A DNA stretch of 64,000 bases from NCBI RefSeq assembly GCF_025499605.1, contig NZ_JAFMVC010000019.1, positions 1 through 64,000 of the forward strand, written 5' to 3'. Source of the DNA: Carboxylicivirga litoralis (GTDB lineage Bacteria; Bacteroidota; Bacteroidia; Bacteroidales; Marinilabiliaceae). Numbering within the stretch: the stretch's first letter is position 1; each line of letters begins with the position of its first letter. Of the stretch, positions 7,704-16,653 are shown one piece after another. Under the pieces are notes generated by a model. The model had not been told where the DNA came from, did no database searches, and saw nothing but the letters and a program-made list of their open reading frames with translations. A program made the translations under genes and the position numbers.

Positions 7704-10508
7704 ATGGGAAACAGATACAACATGCCAATATTTAAAAAACTTCTGACGCTTCAATGGATATTTTTATACTCGGTGCTAGGGTTTTCACAAGTTGTTACTT
7801 CTGATCCAGCCATTCCTGTTGAAACCAATAGTGTGACCATTACTTTTTATGCCGAACGTGGCACGGGAGGTTTGGCTGGTTTCACTGGCGATGTATATGC
7901 CCATACCGGGGTTATTACCGATAAAAGTTCAGGATCGAGTGATTGGCAATATGCGCCTACCTGGGGCGATAATGATGCAAAATACAAACTAACACGTACG
8001 TCAACTGATGTTTATACACTTGAAATTACACCAGATATACGTCAGTATTATGGAGTGGCAGATGGTGAGGTTATTCAACAAATGGCGTTTGTATTTCGTA
8101 GCGCTGATAATTCAAAAGAAGGAAAAGACGATGGTGGTAAAGATATTTTTGTGGATGTATCAGATGAAGTGTTAAGCATTTCCATTGAATCACCGCTTAA
8201 TAACAGCATTTTTAGCAGTGGAGATAATGTCGAAGTTAAAGCCAATGCGTTGATGCATGACAAGCTGGAGCTTTTTGTCAATAATGAGATGGTGGAATCC
8301 ACCACTAATGCTTCAATCACTTATCAAATTGCCAATGTAACACTTGATGAATATGCTATCAAAGCAGTGGCGACTTCGGGAAGTGAAACAGAAGAAGTAA
8401 GCCGTAAAATCTTTGTTAAAGGAGATGTTGTCACGGAGCCTATGCCTGAGAACCTTCGACGTGGTGTTAATGTGATTGATGCTACAACAGCCACAGTTGT
8501 ATTATTCGCACCTGCAAAGGAGTATGTTTACCTGGTGGGTGATTTTAACAGTTGGGCACCATCCAATGCAGCCATGATGAAAAAGGATGGTGATTATTTC
8601 TGGTTAACCCTTACCAACCTGGACAATACTGAAGAATACGCCTACCAATTTTGGATTGACGGGGATATTAAAGTAGCCGATCCTTATGCCAACAAAATAC
8701 TTGATCCATGGAACGACCAATACATTCCCGAGCGCATTTATCCAAATTTAAAAGCCTATCCGGAAGGTCAGGATGAAATCGTCAGTGTTTTCACAACTGC
8801 CGATCAGTCATTTGACTGGGAAATTAATGAATTTGTGGTACCCGATCCGGAGAAACTGGTAGTATACGAAATGCTGATTCGTGATTTTACCGATAATCAG
8901 GATGTTAAAACAATAACCGATACTTTATCCTATCTGAAACGATTAGGCGTAAATGCCATCGAACTCATGCCTTTTAACGAGTTTGAAGGAAACGATAGCT
9001 GGGGTTATAACCCATCCTTCTATTTTGCGACAGATAAGGCTTATGGACTTATTGAAGATTATAAAACTTTTATCGACGAATGTCATAAAGAAGGCATAGC
9101 AGTTATCATGGACATGGTGCTGAACCATTCGTATGGTCAATCACCTTTTGCGCGCATGTATCTGGGCGAAGATGGTAAGCCATTAGATAATCCCTGGTAT
9201 AATACGGATCATAATATGGCTGAGCCAGCAGCACAATGGGGCTACGATTTTAATCATGAAAGCATAGAAACACAAGCCTTGGTTGATAGTATTTGTTCCT
9301 ATTGGATGAGTGAATATAATATAGATGGCTTCCGCTTTGATTTTACGAAAGGTTTTACCAATACTTCGTATCCGGCTGGGGATTGGGCGAGTGCTTATGA
9401 TGCTTCACGCATTGAAATATTAAAACGCATGGCTGATGAAATTTGGAAACGAAAAAGTGATGCGATTGTGATGTTTGAGCACCTGTCGGATAATGACGAA
9501 GAAACAGAGTTGGCCAATCATGGGATACTATTGTGGGGTAATGCCAATCATAACTATAATGAAGCCACTATGGGTTACACCGAGGAAAATAAATCTGATT
9601 TATCATGGACATCCTACAAGCAGCGAGGTTGGAACGATGCACATGTTGTCAACTACATGGAGAGCCATGATGAGGAACGATTAATGTATAAGAACCTGCA
9701 ATATGGCAATTCTGATGGTGATTATGATGTGACTGAACTTAAAACAGCTTTGAAGAGATGTGAGGCTGCTGCCGTATTTTTTATTCCTATTCCAGGGCCA
9801 AAAATGATATGGCAATTTGGTGAGTTAGGATTCGATTTAAGCATTAACCGCTGTACCGATGGAACAGTGAGTGATGATTGTCGTTTAGCTCAAAAGCCGG
9901 CTATGTGGCAGTATAAAGATGATGAAGATCGCATGCATCTATATTCTGTTTACCAATTGCTGAATGAAATGAAAACCAATGAAGGTGTTTTCTCGACAAA
10001 TGACTTTACACTGGATGTTGGCGGTGCTATGAAGCGGATTGAACTCAATATGAGTGGTACTGATGTGCGTATTATTGGTAATTTTGGCGTCACAAAGGCT
10101 GCTATACAACCTAAGTTCAGTACAACAGGTAAATGGTATAATATTTTTGCCAAAGACAGTATGCAAGTGACTGATGCAAATATGGAAATCATGCTGCAGC
10201 CTGGCGAATATGTGATGTATAGTCAAAAGAAACTAAGTGGCTTTGATACGAATACTTCGGTAGATGATGCCATGGAAAAAGCAAAGTTTGAGGTTTCACC
10301 CAATCCTTTTACTTCAGAGGTGGCTATTGCATTTGAAGGTTCAAGCGGACGATATGAGTTGTATAATATTACCGGAATGAAGGTGAAAAGCGGACAACTC
10401 TACGAACAACAATCAACTCTCAACTGGAGTGATTTACCATCAGGACATTATATCCTGCGAATAGAGGTAGATAACCAGGTAATTGTTAAGAAGTTGATAA
10501 AACGATAA
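7704..10508 (+). CDS. Secreted GH13 alpha-amylase with T9SS sorting tail
   Basis: Extracellular or surface enzyme predicted to cleave alpha-1,4-glucan. The start is set at ATG 7704; ATG 7722 is equally possible, and an upstream GTG (7677) is rejected because it lies in the terminator. Order of domains: signal peptide (IFLYSVLGFSQ); a Bacteroidota amylase N-terminal beta domain (about 30-155); an Ig-like domain (about 160-240); a CBM48-like module (VVLFAPAKEYVYLVGDFNSW, about 260-350); a GH13 barrel. Catalytic residues visible are Asp in GFRFDF (about 546), Glu in VMFEHLSD (acid/base) and Asp in ESHDEER. The last 75 residues form a T9SS type A domain (VSPNPFTSEV to VKKLIKR), so export runs via Sec and then T9SS. 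It depends on read-through from the sus operon or on an unseen promoter in the susF-like gene. Confidence 0.93.
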   Translation: MGNRYNMPIFKKLLTLQWIFLYSVLGFSQVVTSDPAIPVETNSVTITFYAERGTGGLAGFTGDVYAHTGVITDKSSGSSDWQYAPTWGDNDAKYKLTRTSTDVYTLEITPDIRQYYGVADGEVIQQMAFVFRSADNSKEGKDDGGKDIFVDVSDEVLSISIESPLNNSIFSSGDNVEVKANALMHDKLELFVNNEMVESTTNASITYQIANVTLDEYAIKAVATSGSETEEVSRKIFVKGDVVTEPMPENLRRGVNVIDATTATVVLFAPAKEYVYLVGDFNSWAPSNAAMMKKDGDYFWLTLTNLDNTEEYAYQFWIDGDIKVADPYANKILDPWNDQYIPERIYPNLKAYPEGQDEIVSVFTTADQSFDWEINEFVVPDPEKLVVYEMLIRDFTDNQDVKTITDTLSYLKRLGVNAIELMPFNEFEGNDSWGYNPSFYFATDKAYGLIEDYKTFIDECHKEGIAVIMDMVLNHSYGQSPFARMYLGEDGKPLDNPWYNTDHNMAEPAAQWGYDFNHESIETQALVDSICSYWMSEYNIDGFRFDFTKGFTNTSYPAGDWASAYDASRIEILKRMADEIWKRKSDAIVMFEHLSDNDEETELANHGILLWGNANHNYNEATMGYTEENKSDLSWTSYKQRGWNDAHVVNYMESHDEERLMYKNLQYGNSDGDYDVTELKTALKRCEAAAVFFIPIPGPKMIWQFGELGFDLSINRCTDGTVSDDCRLAQKPAMWQYKDDEDRMHLYSVYQLLNEMKTNEGVFSTNDFTLDVGGAMKRIELNMSGTDVRIIGNFGVTKAAIQPKFSTTGKWYNIFAKDSMQVTDANMEIMLQPGEYVMYSQKKLSGFDTNTSVDDAMEKAKFEVSPNPFTSEVAIAFEGSSGRYELYNITGMKVKSGQLYEQQSTLNWSDLPSGHYILRIEVDNQVIVKKLIKR

Positions 10509-10518
10509 TATGTATTCT

Positions 10519-10554
10519 GACCTTAAGGTTTCAAAAACCTTAAGGTCTTTTTTT
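10519..10554 (+). terminator. Terminator after the amylase gene
   Basis: A 13-bp perfect stem, GACCTTAAGGTTT at 10519-10531 with AAACCTTAAGGTC at 10535-10547, a 3-nt loop and seven T residues. It ends the alpha-glucan locus. Confidence 0.93.
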
Positions 10555-10635
10555 GAAATGAAAGGTTAGTGTTAATCTAAAGAATGTATAAACACGCTTT
10601 TCACCTCTCATTGATCTTCTCTCATCTCTAATTTT
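10555..10635. repeat. Pyrimidine-rich low-complexity spacer
   Basis: The stretch from about 10596 to 10635 consists of loosely repeated CTCTCAT / TTCACTT words and runs up to the stop codon of the sugar transferase on the minus strand. It resembles the other degenerate short-period spacers in this window but its phase is less clear. Confidence 0.35.
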
Positions 10636-11346
10636 TCACTTCCCTTCTGCCTTTACCAAAGTCCTGATTGTATAGATAAATATTCTGAAGTCCAGGCGTA
10701 AGGAGTATTTACGCATGTAGAATAATTCAAGTTTAAGGCGTTGAAGCATTTCCGTTTTATTTTCGGCGTAACCGTATAACACTTGTCCTAAAGAAGTAAT
10801 GCCAGGTTTTACTTTTAGCAATTCCACAAATGCCGGTTCATTTTTCATTATTTGCTCAATGTAAAACTGGCGTTCAGGACGAGGCCCAATAACGGACATA
10901 TCACCTTTTAGCACATTAATAAATTGTGGAAATTCATCAATGCGATACCTTCTTAGAAAACGTCCAAAAGGTGTTACTCGCACATCATTTGAGGATGAAA
11001 GGGCCGGGCCGTTTTTTTCTGCATCTATGTACATGGTTCTGAATTTCAGGATTTGAAATGCTTTACCATCTTTGCCTACTCGTTCTTGGCTATATAAAAC
11101 TGGTCCTTCTGATTCGCTCTTGATTTTCCAGAGTATAAAAGGTATAAACGGCGTAATCATAGCAGCTCCTGCCACTGAAAGAAGGATATCGCTGCTTCTT
11201 TTAATAAACGATTTAGTTTTTGACCAAACAGGAATTTGCACCACACAAGAACCATTCTTTTTGTGAATGGCTTGTTCTAATTGATGCTCATATGCATACG
11301 CATATCCAGGTGCTAATTGCATAATTGATTCCCTATCTTTCAACAT
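10636..11346 (-). CDS. Bacterial sugar transferase (WcaJ/PglC-type phosphoglycosyl transferase)
   Basis: Membrane enzyme that moves a phospho-sugar from a nucleotide sugar to undecaprenyl phosphate, the first step of a glycan such as exopolysaccharide or O-chain. The 236-residue size is that of the short monotopic type. A hydrophobic segment at about 55-75 (DILLSVAGAAMITPFIPFIL) is the re-entrant membrane helix. Family motifs are present: QERVGKDGKAFQILKFRTM, then RRYRIDEFPQ with the Asp137-Glu138 catalytic dyad, INVLKGDMSVIGPRPE and KPGITSLGQV. An extra N-terminal arm of about 45 residues precedes the domain. No other polysaccharide genes adjoin it, so its pathway cannot be told from context. 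Confidence 0.9.
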   Translation of the reverse strand: MLKDRESIMQLAPGYAYAYEHQLEQAIHKKNGSCVVQIPVWSKTKSFIKRSSDILLSVAGAAMITPFIPFILWKIKSESEGPVLYSQERVGKDGKAFQILKFRTMYIDAEKNGPALSSSNDVRVTPFGRFLRRYRIDEFPQFINVLKGDMSVIGPRPERQFYIEQIMKNEPAFVELLKVKPGITSLGQVLYGYAENKTEMLQRLKLELFYMRKYSLRLDFRIFIYTIRTLVKAEGK

Positions 11347-11534
11347 ATCCCAAATTCATCTGTGAAAATAAACGCAGATACTTTTAAATTATTACTGTCA
11401 CTTGACAATATTTAACTTAGTATGATTGCTAATTGTTTCATAATGAGCTGTGAGATTGTGAAAAAAAAATTATAACTTTTTAGTGTTTGTGCCTGAAGAC
11501 CCGATTGGGGAAGCCTTAAATTGGAAATTAAAGT

Positions 11535-11542
11535 TATTTTTG
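11535..11542 (+). promoter_or_regulatory. -7 promoter box just ahead of pcm
   Basis: TATTTTTG matches TAnnTTTG exactly, but it ends only 4 bp before the pcm ATG and has no good -33 partner at 19-21 bp. If used, the transcript would start at or next to the ATG. Confidence 0.35.
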
Positions 11543-11546
11543 CGCT

Positions 11547-12200
11547 ATGCTGCAAAGAGACTCATTTAGACATAAAGGACTACGAAATAGGCTTGTTCAG
11601 GAATTGATGCAAAAGAAAATTGTTGATAGGCTTGTTTTGCAGGCAATTGGCAATGTACCCCGTCATTTGTTCTTGGAGAGTAGTTTTATCAAGTTTGCTT
11701 ATCAGGATAAGGCATTTCCGATTGGAGCCGGGCAAACTATTTCACAACCTTATACCGTTGCTCTTCAATCGCAGCTCTTAGAAGTAGAACCAGGAGACAA
11801 AGTCTTGGAAGTAGGCACAGGCTCAGGTTATCAGGCTGCTGTATTAATAGAAATGGGGGTAAAACTATTTTCCATCGAGCGTCAGTCTGAACTTTACCAA
11901 CGTTCTACACGTTTGTTGAGAGAATTAGGTTATCAGGGACGTTTTTTCCTGGGCGATGGTTATGCAGGCCTTGAGGCACAGGCTCCATTTGATAAAATCA
12001 TTGTTACAGCTGGTGCGCCGGTTATTCCACGCATGCTGTTAACACAACTAAAAGTGGGTGGCATCATGGTGATACCATTGGGTGATAAAAAGCAAGTATT
12101 GACCCGTATTACCCGTCTTGATGAAGATGAATTTGAACAGGAGCAAATCGAGGAATGTGCTTTTGTGCCGATGCTTAACGGAATTGTTAAAGATTTATGA
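11547..12200 (+). CDS. pcm: Protein-L-isoaspartate O-methyltransferase
   Basis: Cytosolic repair enzyme that methylates isoaspartyl residues in aged proteins using S-adenosylmethionine. The 217-residue protein carries the family landmarks in order: NVPRHLF near 30, the substrate-site motif GAGQTISQPYTVALQ at about 60-75, the SAM-binding VLEVGTGSGYQAAVL at about 85-100, GDGYAGLEAQAPFDKIIVTAG at about 135-155 and PLGDKKQ in the C-terminal part. The start is supported because the residues after it align with the N-terminal helix of other Pcm proteins, although a promoter-like box lies almost on top of it. An AT-rich spacer and a four-helix-bundle gene follow. Confidence 0.93.
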   Translation: MLQRDSFRHKGLRNRLVQELMQKKIVDRLVLQAIGNVPRHLFLESSFIKFAYQDKAFPIGAGQTISQPYTVALQSQLLEVEPGDKVLEVGTGSGYQAAVLIEMGVKLFSIERQSELYQRSTRLLRELGYQGRFFLGDGYAGLEAQAPFDKIIVTAGAPVIPRMLLTQLKVGGIMVIPLGDKKQVLTRITRLDEDEFEQEQIEECAFVPMLNGIVKDL

Positions 12201-12297
12201 TTTATTGAATCATAATTTATGATGTGGGGATTTAGGAAGTGAAGTGTATGGTATATGGTTGTGATGGAACTGTTTATGGTGTATATTTAAATCGAAT

Positions 12298-12318
12298 ATC
12301 ATTATTCATCCATTATAA
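12298..12318 (+). repeat. Left copy of a 21-bp direct repeat flanking the four-helix-bundle gene
   Basis: This 21-bp segment matches 12711-12731 at 20 of 21 positions (shared core ATTCATCCATTATAA). Each copy sits 12-15 bp before an ATG, the left one before the four-helix-bundle gene and the right one before the MBL hydrolase gene. Confidence 0.7.
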
Positions 12319-12333
12319 CTCATAAATCCAAAC

Positions 12334-12687
12334 ATGAACAAACAAGAATTAAAGGATCGAACAAAGAAATTTGCTCTTGATGTAATTAAAATGTGTGAAG
12401 AATTACCAGCAGTATATCTGGGAAAACATGTGAATGGTCAATTAATTAGAAGTGCTTCATCTGTTGCTGCAAATTACAGGGCAGCGTGTTTGGCACAATT
12501 AAAGGCGGCATATATCGCTAAATTAAGTATAGTTATAGAGGAAGCTGATGAATCAGAGTTTTGGTTGGAAGTGATATCAGAAACAAAATTATTAGTAGAT
12601 AATAAAGTGGAGGAGTTACAAAGAGAAGCACATGAGTTAGCATCGATTTTTATAACCAGCCGAAAAACATTAATGCAAAAGAAGTAA
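12334..12687 (+). CDS. Four helix bundle protein (23S rRNA intervening-sequence protein family)
   Basis: Small 117-residue, all-helical protein. The pattern FALDVIKMCEELP, then VNGQLIRSASSVAANYRAAC, then EEADESEFWLEVI is that of the four-helix-bundle family first found in intervening sequences of 23S rRNA genes and since seen as free-standing genes, notably in Bacteroidota. Its function is not known; the pentameric homologues are thought to bind nucleic acid. Here it is not in an rRNA gene. It lies between pcm and an MBL hydrolase and is framed by two near-identical 21-bp direct repeats (12298-12318 and 12711-12731), which suggests that the 0.4-kb unit was inserted or arose by a duplication. 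No transposase is present. Confidence 0.85.
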   Translation: MNKQELKDRTKKFALDVIKMCEELPAVYLGKHVNGQLIRSASSVAANYRAACLAQLKAAYIAKLSIVIEEADESEFWLEVISETKLLVDNKVEELQREAHELASIFITSRKTLMQKK

Positions 12688-12710
12688 TGTTATTATATCA
12701 ACAATTAAAC

Positions 12711-12731
12711 ATCATAATTCATCCATTATAA
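12711..12731 (+). repeat. Right copy of the 21-bp direct repeat
   Basis: Matches 12298-12318 at 20 of 21 positions. It ends 12 bp before the MBL hydrolase start. The two copies bound a unit of about 413 bp. Confidence 0.7.
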
Positions 12732-12743
12732 ATCAAACATCCA

Positions 12744-13382
12744 ATGAATATCGACATTATACCAATCAATCCCTGGCAAGAGAATACGTATATTTTGTCT
12801 GATGAAAGCAAGGAGTGTGTCATCATCGACCCGGGTTGTTTATCGCCCGAAGAGCGGGAATATGTGGCTAAGTTTATAGCAGATAATGACTACAAGCCTG
12901 TTCGATTACTTCAGACCCACATGCACCTCGATCATGTTTTTGGAAGTCAGTTTGTTGCTGATAAATACAACCTTAAACTCGAAGCACATAAAGATGATGA
13001 GTTCTGGGGTGAGCAAACTGTTGAGTATGCTGCCAATTTTGGTATGCAGCTCGATTCTAATCCGCCTGCTATCGGCAACTATTTAAATGAAGGTGATAAA
13101 GTGAAGTTTGGAAACTCAGAACTAGAAGTTTTACATGTGCCAGGTCATTCACCAGGTGGAATCGTGTTTTACAGTGAGGCTGACAAAATTGCCATTGTTG
13201 GCGATGTGCTCTTTAAAGAAAGTATTGGTCGTGCCGATTTACCAGGTGGTGATTTCGATACTTTAGTCTCTGCTATTAAGGCAAAACTACTGGTATTAGA
13301 TGATGATGTAAAAGTTTATCCGGGGCATGGTCCTGAATCGACTATTGGACACGAGCGAACAAATAATCCTTTTTTAACTTAG
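12744..13382 (+). CDS. MBL-fold metallo-hydrolase (glyoxalase II-like)
   Basis: Cytosolic 212-residue metallo-beta-lactamase-fold hydrolase. The metal motif THMHLDH gives His59, His61, Asp63 and His64; further ligands are the His of VPGHSPGG, the Asp of IVGDVLF and the His of YPGHGPES. No C-terminal glyoxalase II substrate domain is present, since the protein ends soon after the last ligand. It therefore belongs to the short group often annotated as hydroxyacylglutathione hydrolase-like, whose true substrates are mostly unknown. The gene is followed by a terminator and appears to be alone in its transcript. Confidence 0.9.
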   Translation: MNIDIIPINPWQENTYILSDESKECVIIDPGCLSPEEREYVAKFIADNDYKPVRLLQTHMHLDHVFGSQFVADKYNLKLEAHKDDEFWGEQTVEYAANFGMQLDSNPPAIGNYLNEGDKVKFGNSELEVLHVPGHSPGGIVFYSEADKIAIVGDVLFKESIGRADLPGGDFDTLVSAIKAKLLVLDDDVKVYPGHGPESTIGHERTNNPFLT

Positions 13383-13385
13383 TAT

Positions 13386-13417
13386 AAAACTCTTTCTCAT
13401 TTGGGAAAGAGTTTTTT
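13386..13417 (+). terminator. Terminator after the MBL hydrolase gene
   Basis: AAAACTCTTTC (13386-13396) pairs with GAAAGAGTTTT (13405-13415), with one or two further inner pairs, and T residues continue to 13417. Confidence 0.88.
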
Positions 13418-13536
13418 GTTTGATAATTATTTTCTAATAACCAAGCAAATATCATTTTCTTTTTCAGATTTTATTAATCAATTTGAAGTCATAAAAGAAC
13501 TCAAAAAAATTATAGATAACATAAACTAATAAGCAT

Positions 13537-16407
13537 ATGGGAACCGATAAGTTTGTCTCTCGCCATATTGGTCCAAGGGACCATGAGATAGACACTATGC
13601 TAAAGAAAGTTGGTGCATCAAGTCTTGAAGATTTGATTGACCAGACAGTGCCTTCATCTATTCGCCTGGATAAGCCATTAAATATTGGAAAAGGATTAAC
13701 CGAGCGTCAGTATTTTAGAAAGATACACGATATTGCTCAGCAAAATAAGGTGTACAATACTTATATTGGAATGGGTTATTACGATGTGATTACACCTGCT
13801 GTTATCACACGTAATGTGTTGGAAAACCCGGTGTGGTATACATCTTATACACCATACCAAGCCGAGATTTCGCAAGGTCGTTTAGAAGCTTTATTAAACT
13901 TCCAGACGGTAGTAACTGAAATGACAGGCATGGAATTGGCCAATGCATCGTTGTTAGATGAAGCAACAGCGGCTGCCGAAGCTATGATTATGATGTTTAA
14001 TGCTCGTAGTCGTAAGCAGGCTAAAGCAGGTGTTAATGTCATGTTTGCCGACGAGAATATGTGGCCTCAGACAAAAGAGGTATTGATTACTCGTGCCAAG
14101 CCACTTGGTATTGAATTACAGTTCGGTGATGTTCATTCATTTGAATGCAACGACAACGTATTTGGTGTAATGGTTCAGTATCCTAATTCAAATGGTACTG
14201 TAGAAAGCTACAAAGCTTTGACTGAAAAGTTACACGAAAATGACTGTCGCATTGCTGTGGCTGCCGATATTATGGCATTAGCACTGTTAACACCTCCGGG
14301 AGAATGGGGTGCTGATATCGTATTTGGTACCACTCAGCGTTTCGGTATTCCAATGGGTTATGGTGGCCCTCATGCGGCTTTCTTTGCTTGTAAAGAAGCG
14401 TTAAAGCGTCAGTTGCCGGGTCGTATCATTGGTATTACCAAAGATGTGAATGGCAAACGAGCTCTTCGTATGGCACTTCAAACACGTGAGCAGCACATTA
14501 AACGTGAGCGTGCTACTTCCAACATTTGTACAGCGCAGGCTTTATTGGCAACGATGGCTGGCTTTTACGCTGTTTACCACGGAGAAGATGGAATTAAGCG
14601 CATTGCAGAGCGTATTCATTCCATCGCCTATCAGATTGCTCAGGAGGTAGAAAAATTAGGCTATAAGCAGTTAAACGAGGATTATTTCGATACCATTCGT
14701 TTTGCGTTGCCAGAAGGTGTGAAAGTAGAAGACATCGAGCGATTCAGTCTTGATTTGGAGATGAACTTCCGCTACTTCGAAAACGGTGATATCGGTATCA
14801 GTATTGATGAAACAACCAACCTGTTTGACTTAAACTGGATTGTAGAAGTATTTGCTAAGGCAGCTGGTAAAGAGGTGCCTGTAATTGGCGATTTTACTGA
14901 AGAACTAAATATTAAGTCAGAGTTAGCACGTACGAGCTCTTTCTTAACACATGATATCTTTACAAAGTACCGTTCAGAGGCTGAGATGGTGCGTTACATT
15001 AAGAAATTAGAGCGTCGTGATATCTCTTTAACACATTCGATGATTTCATTGGGTTCTTGTACCATGAAGTTGAATGCGTCGACTGAAATGTTCCCATTAA
15101 GCTGGATTGAATTTAACGGGCTTCACCCATTTATCCCAACTAACCAGGCCTTGGGTTACCACATGATGATGGATGAGTTGCGTGGTGACTTATCTGAAAT
15201 CACTGGTTTTGCCGATGTAAGCTTGCAGCCTAATTCAGGTGCCGCTGGTGAATACGCTGGTTTAATGGTTATTCAGGCGTATCACGAAAGTCGTGGTGAA
15301 GCACACCGTAATATCTCAATTATTCCGGCTTCTGCTCACGGAACCAACCCGGCATCAGCTGTTATGGCTGGTATGAAAGTAGTAGTGGTAAAATGCGACG
15401 ATAATGGTAACATTGATGTGGACGATTTACGCGCTAAAGCTGAAGAACACAAAGATAACTTGTCAAACTTAATGGTGACTTATCCATCTACTCACGGTGT
15501 ATTTGAGGAGTCAATCATTGAAGTTTGTCAGATTATTCACGATAATGGTGGACAGGTTTATATGGATGGAGCGAATATGAACGCTCAGGTTGGCTTAACC
15601 AGCCCTGGCCATATTGGTGCCGATGTTTGTCACCTGAACTTACATAAAACATTCGCCATTCCTCACGGAGGTGGTGGTCCGGGTGTTGGCCCAATTGGTG
15701 TGGCTAAGCACTTGGTTGAGTTCTTGCCTAAGCATTCTGTAATTGATAACGGTCGTAAAGGTATCACAGCTGTTTCTGCTGCTCCATGGGGAAGTGCCAG
15801 TGTATTACCAATCACTTATGGTTACATCAAAATGTTAGGTGGCGAAGGTTTAACACAATCAACCAAAATGGCAATTTTGAATGCCAACTACATGGCTTCG
15901 CACCTGAAAGATGACTATGGTATTCTGTATACAGGTAAAAATGGTCGTGTGGCACACGAAATGATACTTGAATGCCGTCATTTTAAAGCAGATTCTGGCA
16001 TTACTGAAACTGATATTGCCAAGCGTTTGATGGATTATGGTTTCCATGCTCCAACTTTATCATTCCCTGTTTATGGTACCTTGATGGTAGAGCCAACAGA
16101 AAGTGAATCACTTCAGGAATTGGACCGATTTATTTCAGCCATGAAATCTATTTATGCTGAAATAAAAGAGGTAGAGAATGGAACAGCTGATAAAGAAGAT
16201 AATGTGTTGAAAAATGCACCGCACCCTTCTTATAAAGTGGTGGCTGATGAGTGGAATCACTCATATGGACGCGAGAAGGCTGCTTATCCATTACCATATA
16301 TTCGTGAGAATAAGTTCTGGATTGATGTTGCTCGTGTTGACGATGCCTACGGTGATCGTAACCTGGTTTGTGCTTGCGAGCCAATCGAAAGCTATATGGA
16401 AGACTAA
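13537..16407 (+). CDS. gcvP: Glycine dehydrogenase (decarboxylating), glycine cleavage P protein
   Basis: PLP enzyme that decarboxylates glycine and passes the aminomethyl group to the lipoyl H protein. The 956 residues correspond to the fused P1+P2 form. The N-terminus has FVSRHIGPRDHEID; the N-terminal half includes YTPYQAEISQGRLEALLNFQ and ANASLLDEATAAAEAM. The PLP lysine is Lys704 in HLNLHKTFAIPHGGGGPG, followed by GVGPIGVAKHL, and PSTHGVFEE is present. The other glycine-cleavage genes (gcvT, gcvH) are not in the window, which is common in this phylum. The 150-bp upstream spacer shows no glycine riboswitch. A strong terminator follows directly. Confidence 0.97.
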   Translation: MGTDKFVSRHIGPRDHEIDTMLKKVGASSLEDLIDQTVPSSIRLDKPLNIGKGLTERQYFRKIHDIAQQNKVYNTYIGMGYYDVITPAVITRNVLENPVWYTSYTPYQAEISQGRLEALLNFQTVVTEMTGMELANASLLDEATAAAEAMIMMFNARSRKQAKAGVNVMFADENMWPQTKEVLITRAKPLGIELQFGDVHSFECNDNVFGVMVQYPNSNGTVESYKALTEKLHENDCRIAVAADIMALALLTPPGEWGADIVFGTTQRFGIPMGYGGPHAAFFACKEALKRQLPGRIIGITKDVNGKRALRMALQTREQHIKRERATSNICTAQALLATMAGFYAVYHGEDGIKRIAERIHSIAYQIAQEVEKLGYKQLNEDYFDTIRFALPEGVKVEDIERFSLDLEMNFRYFENGDIGISIDETTNLFDLNWIVEVFAKAAGKEVPVIGDFTEELNIKSELARTSSFLTHDIFTKYRSEAEMVRYIKKLERRDISLTHSMISLGSCTMKLNASTEMFPLSWIEFNGLHPFIPTNQALGYHMMMDELRGDLSEITGFADVSLQPNSGAAGEYAGLMVIQAYHESRGEAHRNISIIPASAHGTNPASAVMAGMKVVVVKCDDNGNIDVDDLRAKAEEHKDNLSNLMVTYPSTHGVFEESIIEVCQIIHDNGGQVYMDGANMNAQVGLTSPGHIGADVCHLNLHKTFAIPHGGGGPGVGPIGVAKHLVEFLPKHSVIDNGRKGITAVSAAPWGSASVLPITYGYIKMLGGEGLTQSTKMAILNANYMASHLKDDYGILYTGKNGRVAHEMILECRHFKADSGITETDIAKRLMDYGFHAPTLSFPVYGTLMVEPTESESLQELDRFISAMKSIYAEIKEVENGTADKEDNVLKNAPHPSYKVVADEWNHSYGREKAAYPLPYIRENKFWIDVARVDDAYGDRNLVCACEPIESYMED

Positions 16408-16428
16408 ATTTTATAGTTCGATATATTT

Positions 16429-16463
16429 AAGCCTGATAGCGAATTTTGCTATCAGGCTTTTTC
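16429..16463 (+). terminator. Terminator after gcvP
   Basis: A 12-bp perfect stem, AAGCCTGATAGC at 16429-16440 with GCTATCAGGCTT at 16448-16459, a 7-nt loop and a short T-tract. Confidence 0.9.
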
Positions 16464-16464
16464 A

Positions 16465-16600
16465 TTTTATACCAAATGTATCACAAAATGAGCCTCAGGC
16501 CATTTTGCTGATTACATTGGTAAATGCCGAAGTATCAATGAAGAGCCTTAGGAAAACTTTGTTGAAATAAGGCTCATTTCATTGAGCAATCGGTATTATA
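16465..16600. repeat. Possible small non-coding element with imperfect terminal inverted repeats
   Basis: The ends 16465-16494 and 16571-16600 are inverted copies that match at about 20 of 30 positions, best at the inner AAATGAGCC / GGCTCATTT. The roughly 75-bp interior has no plausible gene. The size and structure resemble a MITE or a large extragenic palindrome, but no second copy is visible in this window. Confidence 0.4.
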
Positions 16601-16653
16601 GAAACTTTTACTGTCCCATAGCGTATTATTAGCCGTTATAATCTAAATAAAGG

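Noticed and set aside
13418-13536. Glycine riboswitch upstream of gcvP
   Set aside because: The spacer is plain AT-rich sequence without the conserved purine-rich core or paired stems of that riboswitch.
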